Shown here: piece by piece, positions 1 to 7,120 of the stretch | How the letters are laid out: each line of letters opens with the position of its first letter | How positions within the stretch are numbered: position 1 is the stretch's first letter | NCBI GenBank assembly: GCA_934667275.1 | Contig: CAKULK010000025.1 | Coordinates: 1 to 8,407 of the forward strand | Direction: 5' to 3' | DNA: 8,407 bases | Source of the DNA: an uncultured Bacteroidales bacterium | GTDB lineage: Bacteria > Bacteroidota > Bacteroidia > Bacteroidales > Paludibacteraceae | The notes under the pieces: generated by a model | What the model was told of the DNA's origin: nothing | The model's input: the letters and a program-made list of their open reading frames with translations, nothing else | The model's database searches: none | Position numbers and translations under genes: made by a program

Positions 1-15
1 TGTCCTACGTTTTGT

Positions 16-55
16 ACTCATAAAATCTTTTATTTATTTTTTATATTCTATGAGT
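16..55. repeat. Imperfect inverted repeat around an AT-rich core
   Basis: ACTCATA (16-22) and TATGAGT (49-55) are exact inverted copies, extendable to TTG/CAA with one extra T on the left arm. They flank a 26-nt core that is almost all A and T. The region is non-coding. It could be a transcription-factor site or the end of a gene lying left of the window; the sequence does not decide between these. Confidence 0.35.
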
Positions 56-92
56 CAACCTTTTTCCGTGTAAGACACACTGTTTAGGTAAT

Positions 93-134
93 GCGAAGAC
101 CTCGAGTTGTAAGTAAGCAACACGAGGTCTGCGC
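93..134 (+). terminator. Long hairpin upstream of the first gene (terminator or leader structure)
   Basis: Positions 97-109 pair with 118-130 over 13 bp with one A-A mismatch (105/122), around an 8-nt loop. Three more GC pairs follow at 93-95/132-134 after one mismatch. A T-rich stretch (135-141) comes after, so it could end a transcript entering from the left. It could equally be a 5' leader structure of the gene at 188. A weak -7-like element TTTCTTTG (135-142) overlaps the tail, but no TTG lies at the right distance upstream. Confidence 0.4.
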
Positions 135-187
135 TTTCTTTGTGTGTCTATACGTATGGAATAATTAACCTATTAAATACTAAAAAT

Positions 188-1177
188 ATGTCACTTGTTA
201 AGAATGTGTGTATAGGAAAAGAAGCCTATACAAAAGCCCGTGCCAACGAAATCAACGACATCATCAAGGATTTGTTGCCCGATGAGAAATCAATTATTGT
301 CAAAGACCCACAGCCCATTCCGTCTGGAATACAAACGGGTGTAGATGTTCCCTTAAGTACCCGCACAGGTTTGGATCTCGCCGGTAGCACCATTCTTGGG
401 TCATTCCATCCCTGCTGTCCCGGTTCGTTACATTGCACTTTTCCTCTTACGCGCGAAATCATCTTCCGCCGTTTGGTGCTTATTGACTCTCTTTTCTCTA
501 CCAACACCAACAAGGGCTGCTATATCAAACAGAATATGGCGGATACTATTTACGATGCTTGCTATGATGTTACTACCGGCGTACACTCCGACTACACCTT
601 AGTCAAGAAAGCAATCGATTATATCCTATGGACTATCAAATCTCCATTTGCGCAAACTCCCGAAGACCAGAATGTAATAAACGAGATTGATAATTTGTTG
701 TACAAAAAGTACACGTGGGTAAAGAACAAACCCGGTAATGCACAGATGGAGTTGTCTCTTATGACCAAATACCTGCATTGGTTGGTAGAAAGTATGCATC
801 TGACTAACCCCCAAGTTTATACCGAAGGTTTCCCTATCAAAGATAGTCTGGTCAATCAGATGCTGCCCAAGGTCTATGACCGTTTGTTCGGGAAAAAGGT
901 GGGCAAACATAGTACATTCGCAGACTATACCAAAGCCCTATGGGAGATTGCCAATGCGTTGAAAACTTATGATCCAACCCTTTGGACTCGCTCTGATATG
1001 ACTACCTTCCATATCCTGGACCTCTTTATGTGGCAACTCGGCAAAGTCTACAAAGCCAACGGTGACTATACCCAACTCTGGATGCCTCTAACAGAAATAG
1101 AGTTTACGAAAATGCTCAAAACAGGTGTTATTGCTCCAAAATTACAAAAGTTAGAAAATCTCGCCAAGAAACTATAA
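188..1177 (+). CDS. Hypothetical protein, probably cytosolic and mostly helical
   Basis: I do not recognise this 329-residue protein. It has no signal peptide and no convincing membrane segment. A conserved-looking core around residues 65-85 carries a Cys-Cys pair (HPCCPG). The C-terminal half is rich in predicted helices with aromatic residues (for example LWEIANAL, FHILDLFMWQLGK) and ends in a basic tail (ENLAKKL). I chose the ATG at 188, which is preceded by an A-rich leader typical of Bacteroidota. A TTG at 140 is also in frame but lies in the flank of the hairpin, and would add 16 unlikely residues. The gene sits 14 nt before the exported-protein gene at 1192, so the two are probably co-transcribed. 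It is the only gene of the plus-strand cluster without an export signal, so an intracellular role linked to the surface proteins is possible but unproven. Confidence 0.75.
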   Translation: MSLVKNVCIGKEAYTKARANEINDIIKDLLPDEKSIIVKDPQPIPSGIQTGVDVPLSTRTGLDLAGSTILGSFHPCCPGSLHCTFPLTREIIFRRLVLIDSLFSTNTNKGCYIKQNMADTIYDACYDVTTGVHSDYTLVKKAIDYILWTIKSPFAQTPEDQNVINEIDNLLYKKYTWVKNKPGNAQMELSLMTKYLHWLVESMHLTNPQVYTEGFPIKDSLVNQMLPKVYDRLFGKKVGKHSTFADYTKALWEIANALKTYDPTLWTRSDMTTFHILDLFMWQLGKVYKANGDYTQLWMPLTEIEFTKMLKTGVIAPKLQKLENLAKKL

Positions 1178-1191
1178 ACATCCATAGATAT

Positions 1192-2775
1192 ATGAAACGA
1201 CTTTTCTTTTTTATTTGTGTATTCACTTTATTGTGCAGTCCGTCATCTTTTGCGGCTGTCGAATGGGATGGAACATCAGCACCTTGGACAAAAGGCACAG
1301 GTACAGAGACAGATCCCTATCTTATTGAAACTCCGCAACACCTATCCTATCTATCGGAGATGGTCAGCGCAGGCATAAATACCTATAAAGACAAATACTT
1401 TAAGCAAACCCTGGACTTTGATATGAAAAGTCTTGTCTTTACACCGATAGGAATTTCTGAAAAATACCCATTTGAGGGCAATTACAATGGAAACAATAAA
1501 TATGTTTCCAACTTAAAGATTTCGGGGGACAACGATAATGACTATATTGCTCTTTTTGGCTATGCAGTTGGGGCTACAATTGATAAAGTATCGGTTGGTG
1601 GTTCTTTCTCCTGTACGTATTCGGGGAGAAAATATGCGGCTGGCATATTGGCTTTTGGTAAAAATGTAAAATTATATAATTGCCAGAATAGGGCAGATAT
1701 TAAGGTCGGATGTCAAGGTGATGCTGCTGGTATAGTTGCGGTTCTTTCTGGAATATGTAATTTGATAAATTGTTCTAATGCTGGTGTAGTATCATGTATG
1801 GGTACATCTGGTGGTATAGTTGGAACAAACGATAATGCTGCTGTAAGTACATTAACAAATTGTTCCAATACAGGATTGGTATCATCAAATGCTGCTTCTT
1901 CTTCGGGAAAAGGAGGTGGTATTCTTGGCTCTAATGCTAAAGAAGGAAAAATCACACTATCAAATTGCTCCAATATTGGATCCATTGTTAGTACTTCTTC
2001 TGGACGATATACAATGTCTATTGCGGGGGGATGTGTGGCTAGCAACAGTGGTTATGCAACTTTGACTACTTGTTCTAACCGAGGAGATATGTCTGTTTCT
2101 TCATATGGCACACATGCAAGTGGTATTGTAGGATTTACCTTCAGTGATGGTAGTTGTAAAATTAACAATTGCTATGCACATTGTGCATTTTCAACTCGTG
2201 CTACATCTGGTGGTGTTGATTCTGACTGTACTTATGGAGTTGCTAATAATGGTATTATTAGCAATTGCTATTTTGCTGGTAAATTAACAGGAATTAGTTC
2301 ATTTGGAATCAGTAAAGAAGGTACCGTAACTAATAGTTATTTCAATTCAGATTGTGGAGCATCTACTTCAGGAAAAGGTACTGCTAAAACGACAGCGCAA
2401 CTCAAATCTGCTTCTATGCCCATACTTCTTAATGGCTTAGAAACAGGCACTACGTGGGTAATGGATACCAATAATTCCAATGACGGGTATCCTATCTTTG
2501 GTTGGCAGGTACCGGTAATAACATACGCTATTACCACTACTTGTGATGACACTCAAGGCACCGTCAGTGGCAGCGGAAACTATACCGAAGGCACTGTGGT
2601 TGCACTGACCGCCACTCCTAATGACGGTTATGCCTTTTCTGGTTGGAGCGATGGGGATAAATCCAATCCGCGTTCTGTTACGGTGGGTACTTCTGATGCT
2701 ACCTACAAGGCTCTTTTTGTGAAGATGCGCTATGTCATTACCGTGAACCAAGACTGTTCAGTCAATATCCAATAA
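1192..2775 (+). CDS. Secreted GLUG-repeat adhesin-like protein with a C-terminal InlB-type repeat (protein A)
   Basis: The 527-residue product starts with a Sec signal peptide (KR, then a Phe/Leu/Val core, cleavage near Ala21-Ala22). Residues 37-125 have the usual opening of Bacteroidota GLUG proteins (GTGTETDPYLI, FTPIG, PFEGNYNG, ALFGY). About seven GLUG-like units follow at roughly 30-residue spacing (residues 148-390), each pairing a GI(V/L)G-type strand with an NCSNxG turn (Cys 164, 194, 224, 259, 294); these should form a beta-solenoid. Residues 443-509 are one complete divergent InlB B-repeat (TPNDGYAFSGWSDG, ATYKALF). A second repeat starts at 513 and stops after 15 residues, ending DCSVNIQ. 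There is no T9SS sorting domain, so the protein should reach the periplasm but has no visible signal for the surface. The likely role is adhesion or surface-layer structure; the ligand is unknown. The GLUG part is clearly more AT-rich than genes C-E. The gene lies 14 nt after the preceding gene and 11 nt before gene B. Confidence 0.85.
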   Translation: MKRLFFFICVFTLLCSPSSFAAVEWDGTSAPWTKGTGTETDPYLIETPQHLSYLSEMVSAGINTYKDKYFKQTLDFDMKSLVFTPIGISEKYPFEGNYNGNNKYVSNLKISGDNDNDYIALFGYAVGATIDKVSVGGSFSCTYSGRKYAAGILAFGKNVKLYNCQNRADIKVGCQGDAAGIVAVLSGICNLINCSNAGVVSCMGTSGGIVGTNDNAAVSTLTNCSNTGLVSSNAASSSGKGGGILGSNAKEGKITLSNCSNIGSIVSTSSGRYTMSIAGGCVASNSGYATLTTCSNRGDMSVSSYGTHASGIVGFTFSDGSCKINNCYAHCAFSTRATSGGVDSDCTYGVANNGIISNCYFAGKLTGISSFGISKEGTVTNSYFNSDCGASTSGKGTAKTTAQLKSASMPILLNGLETGTTWVMDTNNSNDGYPIFGWQVPVITYAITTTCDDTQGTVSGSGNYTEGTVVALTATPNDGYAFSGWSDGDKSNPRSVTVGTSDATYKALFVKMRYVITVNQDCSVNIQ

Positions 2776-2786
2776 ACCCAATAACA

Positions 2787-3344
2787 ATGCAACAACAATT
2801 TATACGATATTTCTGCATATTTGGGGCGTTATGTTTATGGGGAACGGCTTATGTAAGTGCTGACCATACTCTGACGATAGGTGCTTCCGACTGCTCCACA
2901 CTCAAAACCCAATCTGTGGCAGATGGTGCGACCGTAGTGCTGAAAGCCAAACCGTCGGCGGGGAATCTTTTTATCCGTTGGAATGACGGCAACACCGATA
3001 ACCCGCGCATAATCACCATACAGTCAGATGCAACCTATAAAGCCATTTTCGGAGCGGCAGACGATGTACTTACTACGTGGCATACCCTGACAATATCGGC
3101 AACGGAATGTGCCACTCCTTGGGTAAAGAAAGTCCCAAATGGCGCAACGTGCGAACTGCGTGCAGTTCCCGAACCAACTTGCGGCACGTTCAAACAATGG
3201 TCAGACGGAAATACCGACAACCCACGTTCAGTGGTGGTTACAGGCGATGCCACCTACACGGCAGTATTTGAGCGAAAGCAGTACACCGTCACCGCCACCG
3301 CAGATAATGCTGAGCAAGGTTCAGTATCTATCACCGCAGAATAA
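2787..3344 (+). CDS. Secreted InlB-repeat protein (protein B)
   Basis: The 185-residue product has a signal peptide with probable cleavage at VSA-D (25/26). Two divergent InlB B-repeat modules follow (about 27-88 and 99-161). Each has the W(N/S)DGNTDNPR loop and an ATY(K/T)A(I/V)F closing strand. Each also has an acidic-Cys pair in its first half (Asp35-Cys36, Glu107-Cys108). A third module begins at about 166 and ends after its first beta-hairpin (AEQGSVSITAE, stop). No enzyme motif and no T9SS sorting domain are visible. Such modules usually act as spacers or stalks in surface proteins, so the role is probably structural. The 11-nt gap to gene A and the CAATAACA leader before the ATG fit translation from the same mRNA. 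The truncated final module is discussed in the findings. An alternative is that B is a decayed remnant of a longer gene. Confidence 0.75.
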   Translation: MQQQFIRYFCIFGALCLWGTAYVSADHTLTIGASDCSTLKTQSVADGATVVLKAKPSAGNLFIRWNDGNTDNPRIITIQSDATYKAIFGAADDVLTTWHTLTISATECATPWVKKVPNGATCELRAVPEPTCGTFKQWSDGNTDNPRSVVVTGDATYTAVFERKQYTVTATADNAEQGSVSITAE

Positions 3345-3345
3345 A

Positions 3346-3467
3346 TTAACGAAAAATTAACGGCAATTAACGGAGACAAAGAAACACTCGACCGTGTTTT
3401 TAATGGCTCTTTTATGGCTGTTAATGGAGCAAAATAGGTCTTTCATGGAGACCTCCTGAATTAACGG
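3346..3467. repeat. Phased TTAAYGG-like heptamer array between genes B and C
   Basis: Eight copies of a TTAAYGG-like heptamer begin at 3346, 3357, 3367, 3400, 3411, 3421, 3442 and 3461 (TTAACGA, TTAACGG twice, TTAATGG, TTTATGG, TTAATGG, TTCATGG, TTAACGG). The steps are 11, 10, 33, 11, 10, 21 and 19 nt, so most are close to whole turns of the DNA helix. The array lies in the 147-nt gap between genes B and C. It may be a set of regulator sites on one face of the DNA. The copies are short and several are imperfect, so chance in AT-rich DNA is not excluded. Confidence 0.45.
3436..3454 (+). other. Small hairpin within the B-C intergenic region
   Basis: AGGTCT (3436-3441) and AGACCT (3449-3454) form a perfect 6-bp stem around a 7-nt loop that contains one copy of the ATGG-type heptamer. 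No T-tract follows, so it is not a typical terminator. It could affect mRNA stability between B and C, or processing. Confidence 0.3.
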
Positions 3468-3491
3468 AAACAATAACAAATAAATACAACA

Positions 3492-4388
3492 ATGAAAAAA
3501 CTCTTTTCTCTTTTGGCTATGGCACTATGTATCTCAGCCATTGCCCAAGCCGACCAATTAGTAGTAGATTGCGGCAACTCTGCCACTATCTCCGCCACCC
3601 CCGCTGTGGGCTATCATTTCGTGCGTTGGAACGACCTTAATACCGACAACCCCCGCACTATCACTCCCACCGAGGACGCTACCTACACTGCATTCTTTGC
3701 TATCAACCAATACACCGTCATCTTCCAAAACTATGATGGCACCGAATTGCAAAAGGAAACCGTCAACCACGGCGATGCAGTCAGTTACAAAGGTACTGTC
3801 CCCACCAAACCCGCTACGGCACAATACACCTACACCTTCTCGGGGTGGAGTCCGAACATAGAATATACTGCTACGGCAGACGCTACCTATACCGCTCAGT
3901 TCGACCGGACGGTGAACAAATATACCATCACTTTCAAGAACTGGGATGGCACCGTTCTCGAAGCCAAAGAATGGGAGTATGGCGAGTTGCCTACGTATGC
4001 GGGCACGCCTACACGCCCCGCAGATGATGAGTTCACCTATACTTTCACAGGATGGAATAAGGTCATCTCCTCCGTGACGGGCGAGGCAGAGTACATCGCG
4101 CAATACACCAACAGCACCAATTCCTACACCATCACCACCGATGGCGAGAATGGTACCACTACGGGCGGCGGCACATATCTCTATGGTAAAGAGGTTACCC
4201 TGACTGCTACACCTAACACCTGCTACCGCTTTGTACGCTGGAGCGACGGCAATACCGATGCTACCCGCACCATCACCGTCACAGGCAACACCACCTACAC
4301 GGCTATCTTCGAGAAGATTCAGTACACCATCACCGTGCAATCGGACAACGATGCCCAAGGCAGTGTGAATGTGGTGGCACTACCCTGA
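3492..4388 (+). CDS. Secreted protein with Listeria-Bacteroides and InlB-type repeats (protein C)
   Basis: The 298-residue product has a clear signal peptide (MKKLFSLLAMALC, cleavage at AQA-D, 20/21). Mature residues 21-69 are the second half of a divergent InlB repeat (VVDCGNSATISATP, YHFVRWND, ATYTAFFA), with the usual first hairpin missing. Two Listeria-Bacteroides (InlB B-type, beta-grasp) repeats follow at about 74-137 and 144-206 (YDGTELQKETV and WDGTVLEAKEW, then YTFSGW and YTFTGW). One complete divergent module spans 212-273. A last module begins at about 278 and stops after its first hairpin (AQGSVNVVALP). No T9SS sorting domain is present. The ATG follows an A-rich leader with CAATAACA, also seen before gene B. 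The gene ends 10 nt before the ATG of gene D. CATTTCGTGCGTTGGA at 3615-3630 recurs exactly at 4531-4546 in gene D. The role is probably structural, as a surface stalk or adhesin part. Confidence 0.8.
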   Translation: MKKLFSLLAMALCISAIAQADQLVVDCGNSATISATPAVGYHFVRWNDLNTDNPRTITPTEDATYTAFFAINQYTVIFQNYDGTELQKETVNHGDAVSYKGTVPTKPATAQYTYTFSGWSPNIEYTATADATYTAQFDRTVNKYTITFKNWDGTVLEAKEWEYGELPTYAGTPTRPADDEFTYTFTGWNKVISSVTGEAEYIAQYTNSTNSYTITTDGENGTTTGGGTYLYGKEVTLTATPNTCYRFVRWSDGNTDATRTITVTGNTTYTAIFEKIQYTITVQSDNDAQGSVNVVALP

Positions 4389-4398
4389 TGACGCTATG

Positions 4399-5195
4399 AT
4401 GAAGCGGTGGTTGATATACATAGCATGTTGGATGAGTGTCGGTGCCGTCTTTGCTGACGGCACCGGCACCCGCCTGCGTGTGGATTGTGGCGACTGGGTG
4501 CAGTTGGAGGCTACGCCCCGTGAAGACTACCATTTCGTGCGTTGGAGCGACGGCAACACCGACGCACTCCGCCAACTGCAGGTGAATGAGGATGTCCGGT
4601 ACATTGCCTATTTTGCGGCTAACTGTGAGGAATATGCCAACTGGCCTGTGGTGGCACTATACGACTGGCTGCTGATGCTCAACGTGCGCGAAATCAATGC
4701 CATGGGCTACTATGTGGCAGACTCGCGGGTGACATGGTATCGGGTTGTGGGAGAGCCTGATGATATGCACGGCACCTTTCCGCAGGACGATGTGCCTGTA
4801 GGACACGGCTATTACCTCACCCTCGCGCAGAACCTGCAAGGTACGGGCGACTACTATGCCGTAGCCGATGTGTCGGACACGAAAGGTATGCTCTGCGACG
4901 GGCTTATGCGCTCGGTGATAGTGCACTATGCCAATGGCAACCGCACCCCGCGTCTGTACCTGACGCCCAATATGGTGAACGGCGGGGAGCAGATGCGTAT
5001 CCGCGGTTTGGACCCGCAGAAGACCTACACTATCCTCGTGCATAGTGCCACGGGGCAGTTGGTGGGCGAATACACAGCCGCAGGCTGCGATATGTTCTTT
5101 ATCAATGCAGTACGTGTGGCAGGCTGCTATCATGTGAGTGTCGTAACCGATAATATATACAAACCACGCTACGATATGTGGTGGTTACTCCGTAA
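4399..5195 (+). CDS. InlB-repeat protein with T9SS type A-like sorting domain, frameshifted near its end (protein D)
   Basis: The signal peptide ends at VFA-D (19/20). Residues 25-72 are a half InlB module (RVDCGDWVQLEATP, YHFVRWSDGNTD). Residues 75-160 (VALYDWLLMLNV, VTWYRVVGE, GDYYAVADV) resemble the Ig-like domain often found before T9SS sorting domains. Residues about 178-265 look like the sorting domain itself (GGEQMRIRGLD, TYTILVHSATGQLV, GCYHVSVV), which directs passage across the outer membrane and is then removed. In the frame as written the CDS does not stop but runs into gene E. Re-reading base 5160 (-1 shift) gives QTTLRYVVVTP and TAA at 5193-5195, a typical sorting-domain end, 10 nt before gene E. 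I therefore infer a one-base deletion or sequence error near 5160 and list D as a separate gene of about 265 residues. ATG 4396 is an equally possible start. ATG 4369, inside gene C, is also in frame but unlikely. Without correction the frame runs to 6078. Confidence 0.7.
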
Positions 5196-5205
5196 AGACA
5201 GGACT

Positions 5206-6078
5206 ATGAAGCGATTTTATTACATATTATTGGCATTATCCAGCCTCACTCTTTCCGCCAATGCACAGATACATATGTTGCAATATGGTGTACGGGGCGG
5301 TATGGCGTTTGGTGTAGGTAGTGTGGCATCAGAAGCCCGCACCTCATTGGGCGGCATCGGTGCAACGGACATCGGTTACACCTACTATACGCCTGTGTCG
5401 TCTGTGGATATGGGTGTACACACGGGGCTGTCGTTCGGCTATCGGCAGATGGCGATGGGGCATGCGTTGCATGAGCAGTTCACCAACACCGACTATTTGG
5501 GGAACGATATGCACTATACCATTACGGGCAACGTGGCATTGCGGCAGCGTGATGTGTTCTGTGAGGTACCCGTGATGTTCGCTCTGCGTTCTGACGGGTT
5601 GGTGTTCAACATAGGTACAAAACTGCGTCCGTCTTTATGGCAGCAGAATATGCAAGAATTGTCGCACGTGTCCATAGATGCCTACTACCCCTTGACGGAT
5701 GTGCATGTCACCAATGAACTGATTACGGGTCTTCTGCCCGAGGAACAATACCGGCAGGTAAAGTCCGCGTCTATGGCTTCGTTCGCCCTGTCGGCAGGAA
5801 TAGAGTTGGGCTATGAGTGGGAAGTAAGCAGAATGAATACCGTTGGTTTCCAACTGTTTATGGATTGTATGCTGTGGCAGACCGGCATGCGGGCAGGCGA
5901 ACAGCCTGTTATCTTGGTGGCACCTGTTGCCAATGCGCAGAACCCTGTACCTAAAGTATCGGTGAACAATACTACGGCATCGCAATTAGGACTCCTGCAT
6001 CCCATTGAGTGTGGCATCAAACTTTATGGCACACTCTTCAAAAGGGAACACAGACATTGGCATCGAAAGTGGCAATGA
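5206..6078 (+). CDS. Predicted outer-membrane beta-barrel protein (protein E)
   Basis: The 290-residue product begins with a textbook signal peptide (MKRFYYILLALSSL, cleavage near ANA-Q, 20/21). Mature residues alternate polar and hydrophobic positions with many Gly and aromatic residues (QYGVRGGMAFGVG, GVHTGLSFGYRQM, GLVFNIGTKLRP, ASFALSAGIELGY, CGIKLYGTLF), as in Bacteroidota outer-membrane barrels of the OMP_b-brl or OmpA N-terminal type. No OmpA peptidoglycan-binding domain follows. The chain ends in a basic tail, KREHRHWHRKWQ, after the last likely strand, whereas such barrels often end on an aromatic residue. The gene shares an open frame with gene D, but the internal signal peptide and the frameshift evidence argue for a start at 5206. 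It may anchor or help display the secreted repeat proteins. No T9SS core component is recognisable in it. Confidence 0.7.
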   Translation: MKRFYYILLALSSLTLSANAQIHMLQYGVRGGMAFGVGSVASEARTSLGGIGATDIGYTYYTPVSSVDMGVHTGLSFGYRQMAMGHALHEQFTNTDYLGNDMHYTITGNVALRQRDVFCEVPVMFALRSDGLVFNIGTKLRPSLWQQNMQELSHVSIDAYYPLTDVHVTNELITGLLPEEQYRQVKSASMASFALSAGIELGYEWEVSRMNTVGFQLFMDCMLWQTGMRAGEQPVILVAPVANAQNPVPKVSVNNTTASQLGLLHPIECGIKLYGTLFKREHRHWHRKWQ

Positions 6079-6089
6079 ATGCGATGATA

Positions 6090-6130
6090 CCAAACAGGCT
6101 GTCGGACAAGTGGTCGGACAGCCTGTTTGG
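6090..6130. terminator. Bidirectional hairpin between convergent genes
   Basis: Positions 6090-6103 (CCAAACAGGCTGTC) pair perfectly with 6117-6130 over 14 bp, with a 13-nt loop. The stem starts 12 nt after the stop of gene E and directly adjoins the stop (TAG, 6131-6133) of the minus-strand phoH gene. Its position makes it a shared terminator for both strands. No U-tract follows on either side, so it may act partly as a 3'-end stabiliser. GTCGGACA also occurs twice in direct orientation (6101-6108, 6113-6120). Confidence 0.75.
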
Positions 6131-7120
6131 CTAAAAGGACTTCGTGCTATCAAGACGCGCAACATCATTGCGTTCCTCGTCGGTTGGATTGGTATGCCTG
6201 GCGTATGCTGATACGATGTGTTTCACCAGCGGGTGGCGGACAATATCTTTCTGGTTGAACTCCACAATGGCTATCCCTCTGATGTCGCGCAGACGCTCAA
6301 TCGCATCACGCAGTCCGGACTTCTGAGAGGCAGGCAAGTCTATCTGCGTGAGGTCGCCCGTGACAATCATCTTCCCGTGGATGCCCAAGCGCGTCAGAAA
6401 CATCTTCAACTGCGCGGTAGTTGTGTTCTGTGCCTCGTCCAAAATCACGATAGCATCTGCCAGTGTCCGTCCGCGCATGAATGCCAACGGCGCAATCTGT
6501 ATCACTCCGCGCTCCATATACTCGTTCAGTTTCGCCCCTGGTATCATGTCCTGCAAAGCGTCATACAAGGGCTGCAAGTATGGGTCTATCTTGTCCTTCA
6601 TATCGCCAGGCAGGAATCCGAGTTTCTCACCAGCCTCCACCGCAGGGCGTGAGAGGATGATTTTCTTCACCTCGCGGTTCTTCAGCGCGCGCACCGCCAG
6701 TGCGATAGCCGTATATGTCTTTCCGCTGCCTGCAGGACCGATGGCAAACAGCAGGTCGTTGTCCTCGTAGGCGTCCACCAGCAGTTGCTGGTTGCGGCTG
6801 CGCGCCACAATAGACTTGCCGTTCACACCGTGGAGTATCAGGTTATCTTGCAGATACTCTTGCGGTTGTTCGCCATGGAGAAGCATGAGTATCTGCTCCT
6901 CGTTAAGAGTGTTGTTCTTGATGCAGAACGCCTCACACTGACGCAGGCTGCGCTCAAAACGCGCAATGGCAGCATCGGGTCCCGAAACCTTGATATGATA
7001 GCCGCGCGCTACCACCCGCACATCGGGGTGCTGGTCTTTGAGGCAAAGGATATTGCGGTTGTTCACGCCGTAGAATACGGCGGTGTCGAGGGCATCGTTC
7101 AGTTCGATAATTGACTCCAT
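6131..7120 (-). CDS. phoH: PhoH-family P-loop ATPase
   Basis: The 329-residue product matches the PhoH family in length and layout. An N-terminal region (about 1-100, including IKVSGPDAAIARFERSL) resembles the RNA-binding-like front part of PhoH-like/YbeZ proteins. The ATPase domain carries Walker A GPAGSGKT (128-135), SRPAVEAGEKLGFLPGD (157-173), Walker B VILDEAQN (225-232) and TGDLTQIDLP (254-263). It ends with FNQKDIVRHPLVKHIV (288-303). All key ATPase residues are present, so it should be active. PhoH-like proteins are cytosolic ATPases linked to RNA metabolism, and in many bacteria to the YbeY endoribonuclease; the exact substrate here is unknown. The ATG at 7120 is well supported by the N-terminal family sequence. 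The first 22 nt overlap the end of the HsdR_N-domain gene, which suggests translational coupling. The gene ends against the bidirectional hairpin at 6090-6130. Confidence 0.95.
   Translation of the reverse strand: MESIIELNDALDTAVFYGVNNRNILCLKDQHPDVRVVARGYHIKVSGPDAAIARFERSLRQCEAFCIKNNTLNEEQILMLLHGEQPQEYLQDNLILHGVNGKSIVARSRNQQLLVDAYEDNDLLFAIGPAGSGKTYTAIALAVRALKNREVKKIILSRPAVEAGEKLGFLPGDMKDKIDPYLQPLYDALQDMIPGAKLNEYMERGVIQIAPLAFMRGRTLADAIVILDEAQNTTTAQLKMFLTRLGIHGKMIVTGDLTQIDLPASQKSGLRDAIERLRDIRGIAIVEFNQKDIVRHPLVKHIVSAYARHTNPTDEERNDVARLDSTKSF

Noticed and set aside
140..187. Upstream TTG start for the first gene
   Set aside because: It falls in the T-rich tail of the hairpin, and the ATG at 188 has the A-rich leader expected in Bacteroidota.
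3346..3467. CRISPR array
   Set aside because: Repeat units are only about 7 nt with spacings of 3-26 nt, and no cas genes are present.
3558..4358. Long minus-strand open frame (266 codons) opposite gene C
   Set aside because: It mirrors the repeated Thr/Asp codons of gene C; the Gly/Val/Asp-rich product has no signal or domain pattern.
5150..5170. Programmed -1 frameshift producing both D and a D-E fusion
   Set aside because: No X-XXY-YYZ slippery heptamer and no clear downstream stimulatory hairpin were found; a simple one-base deletion explains the data.
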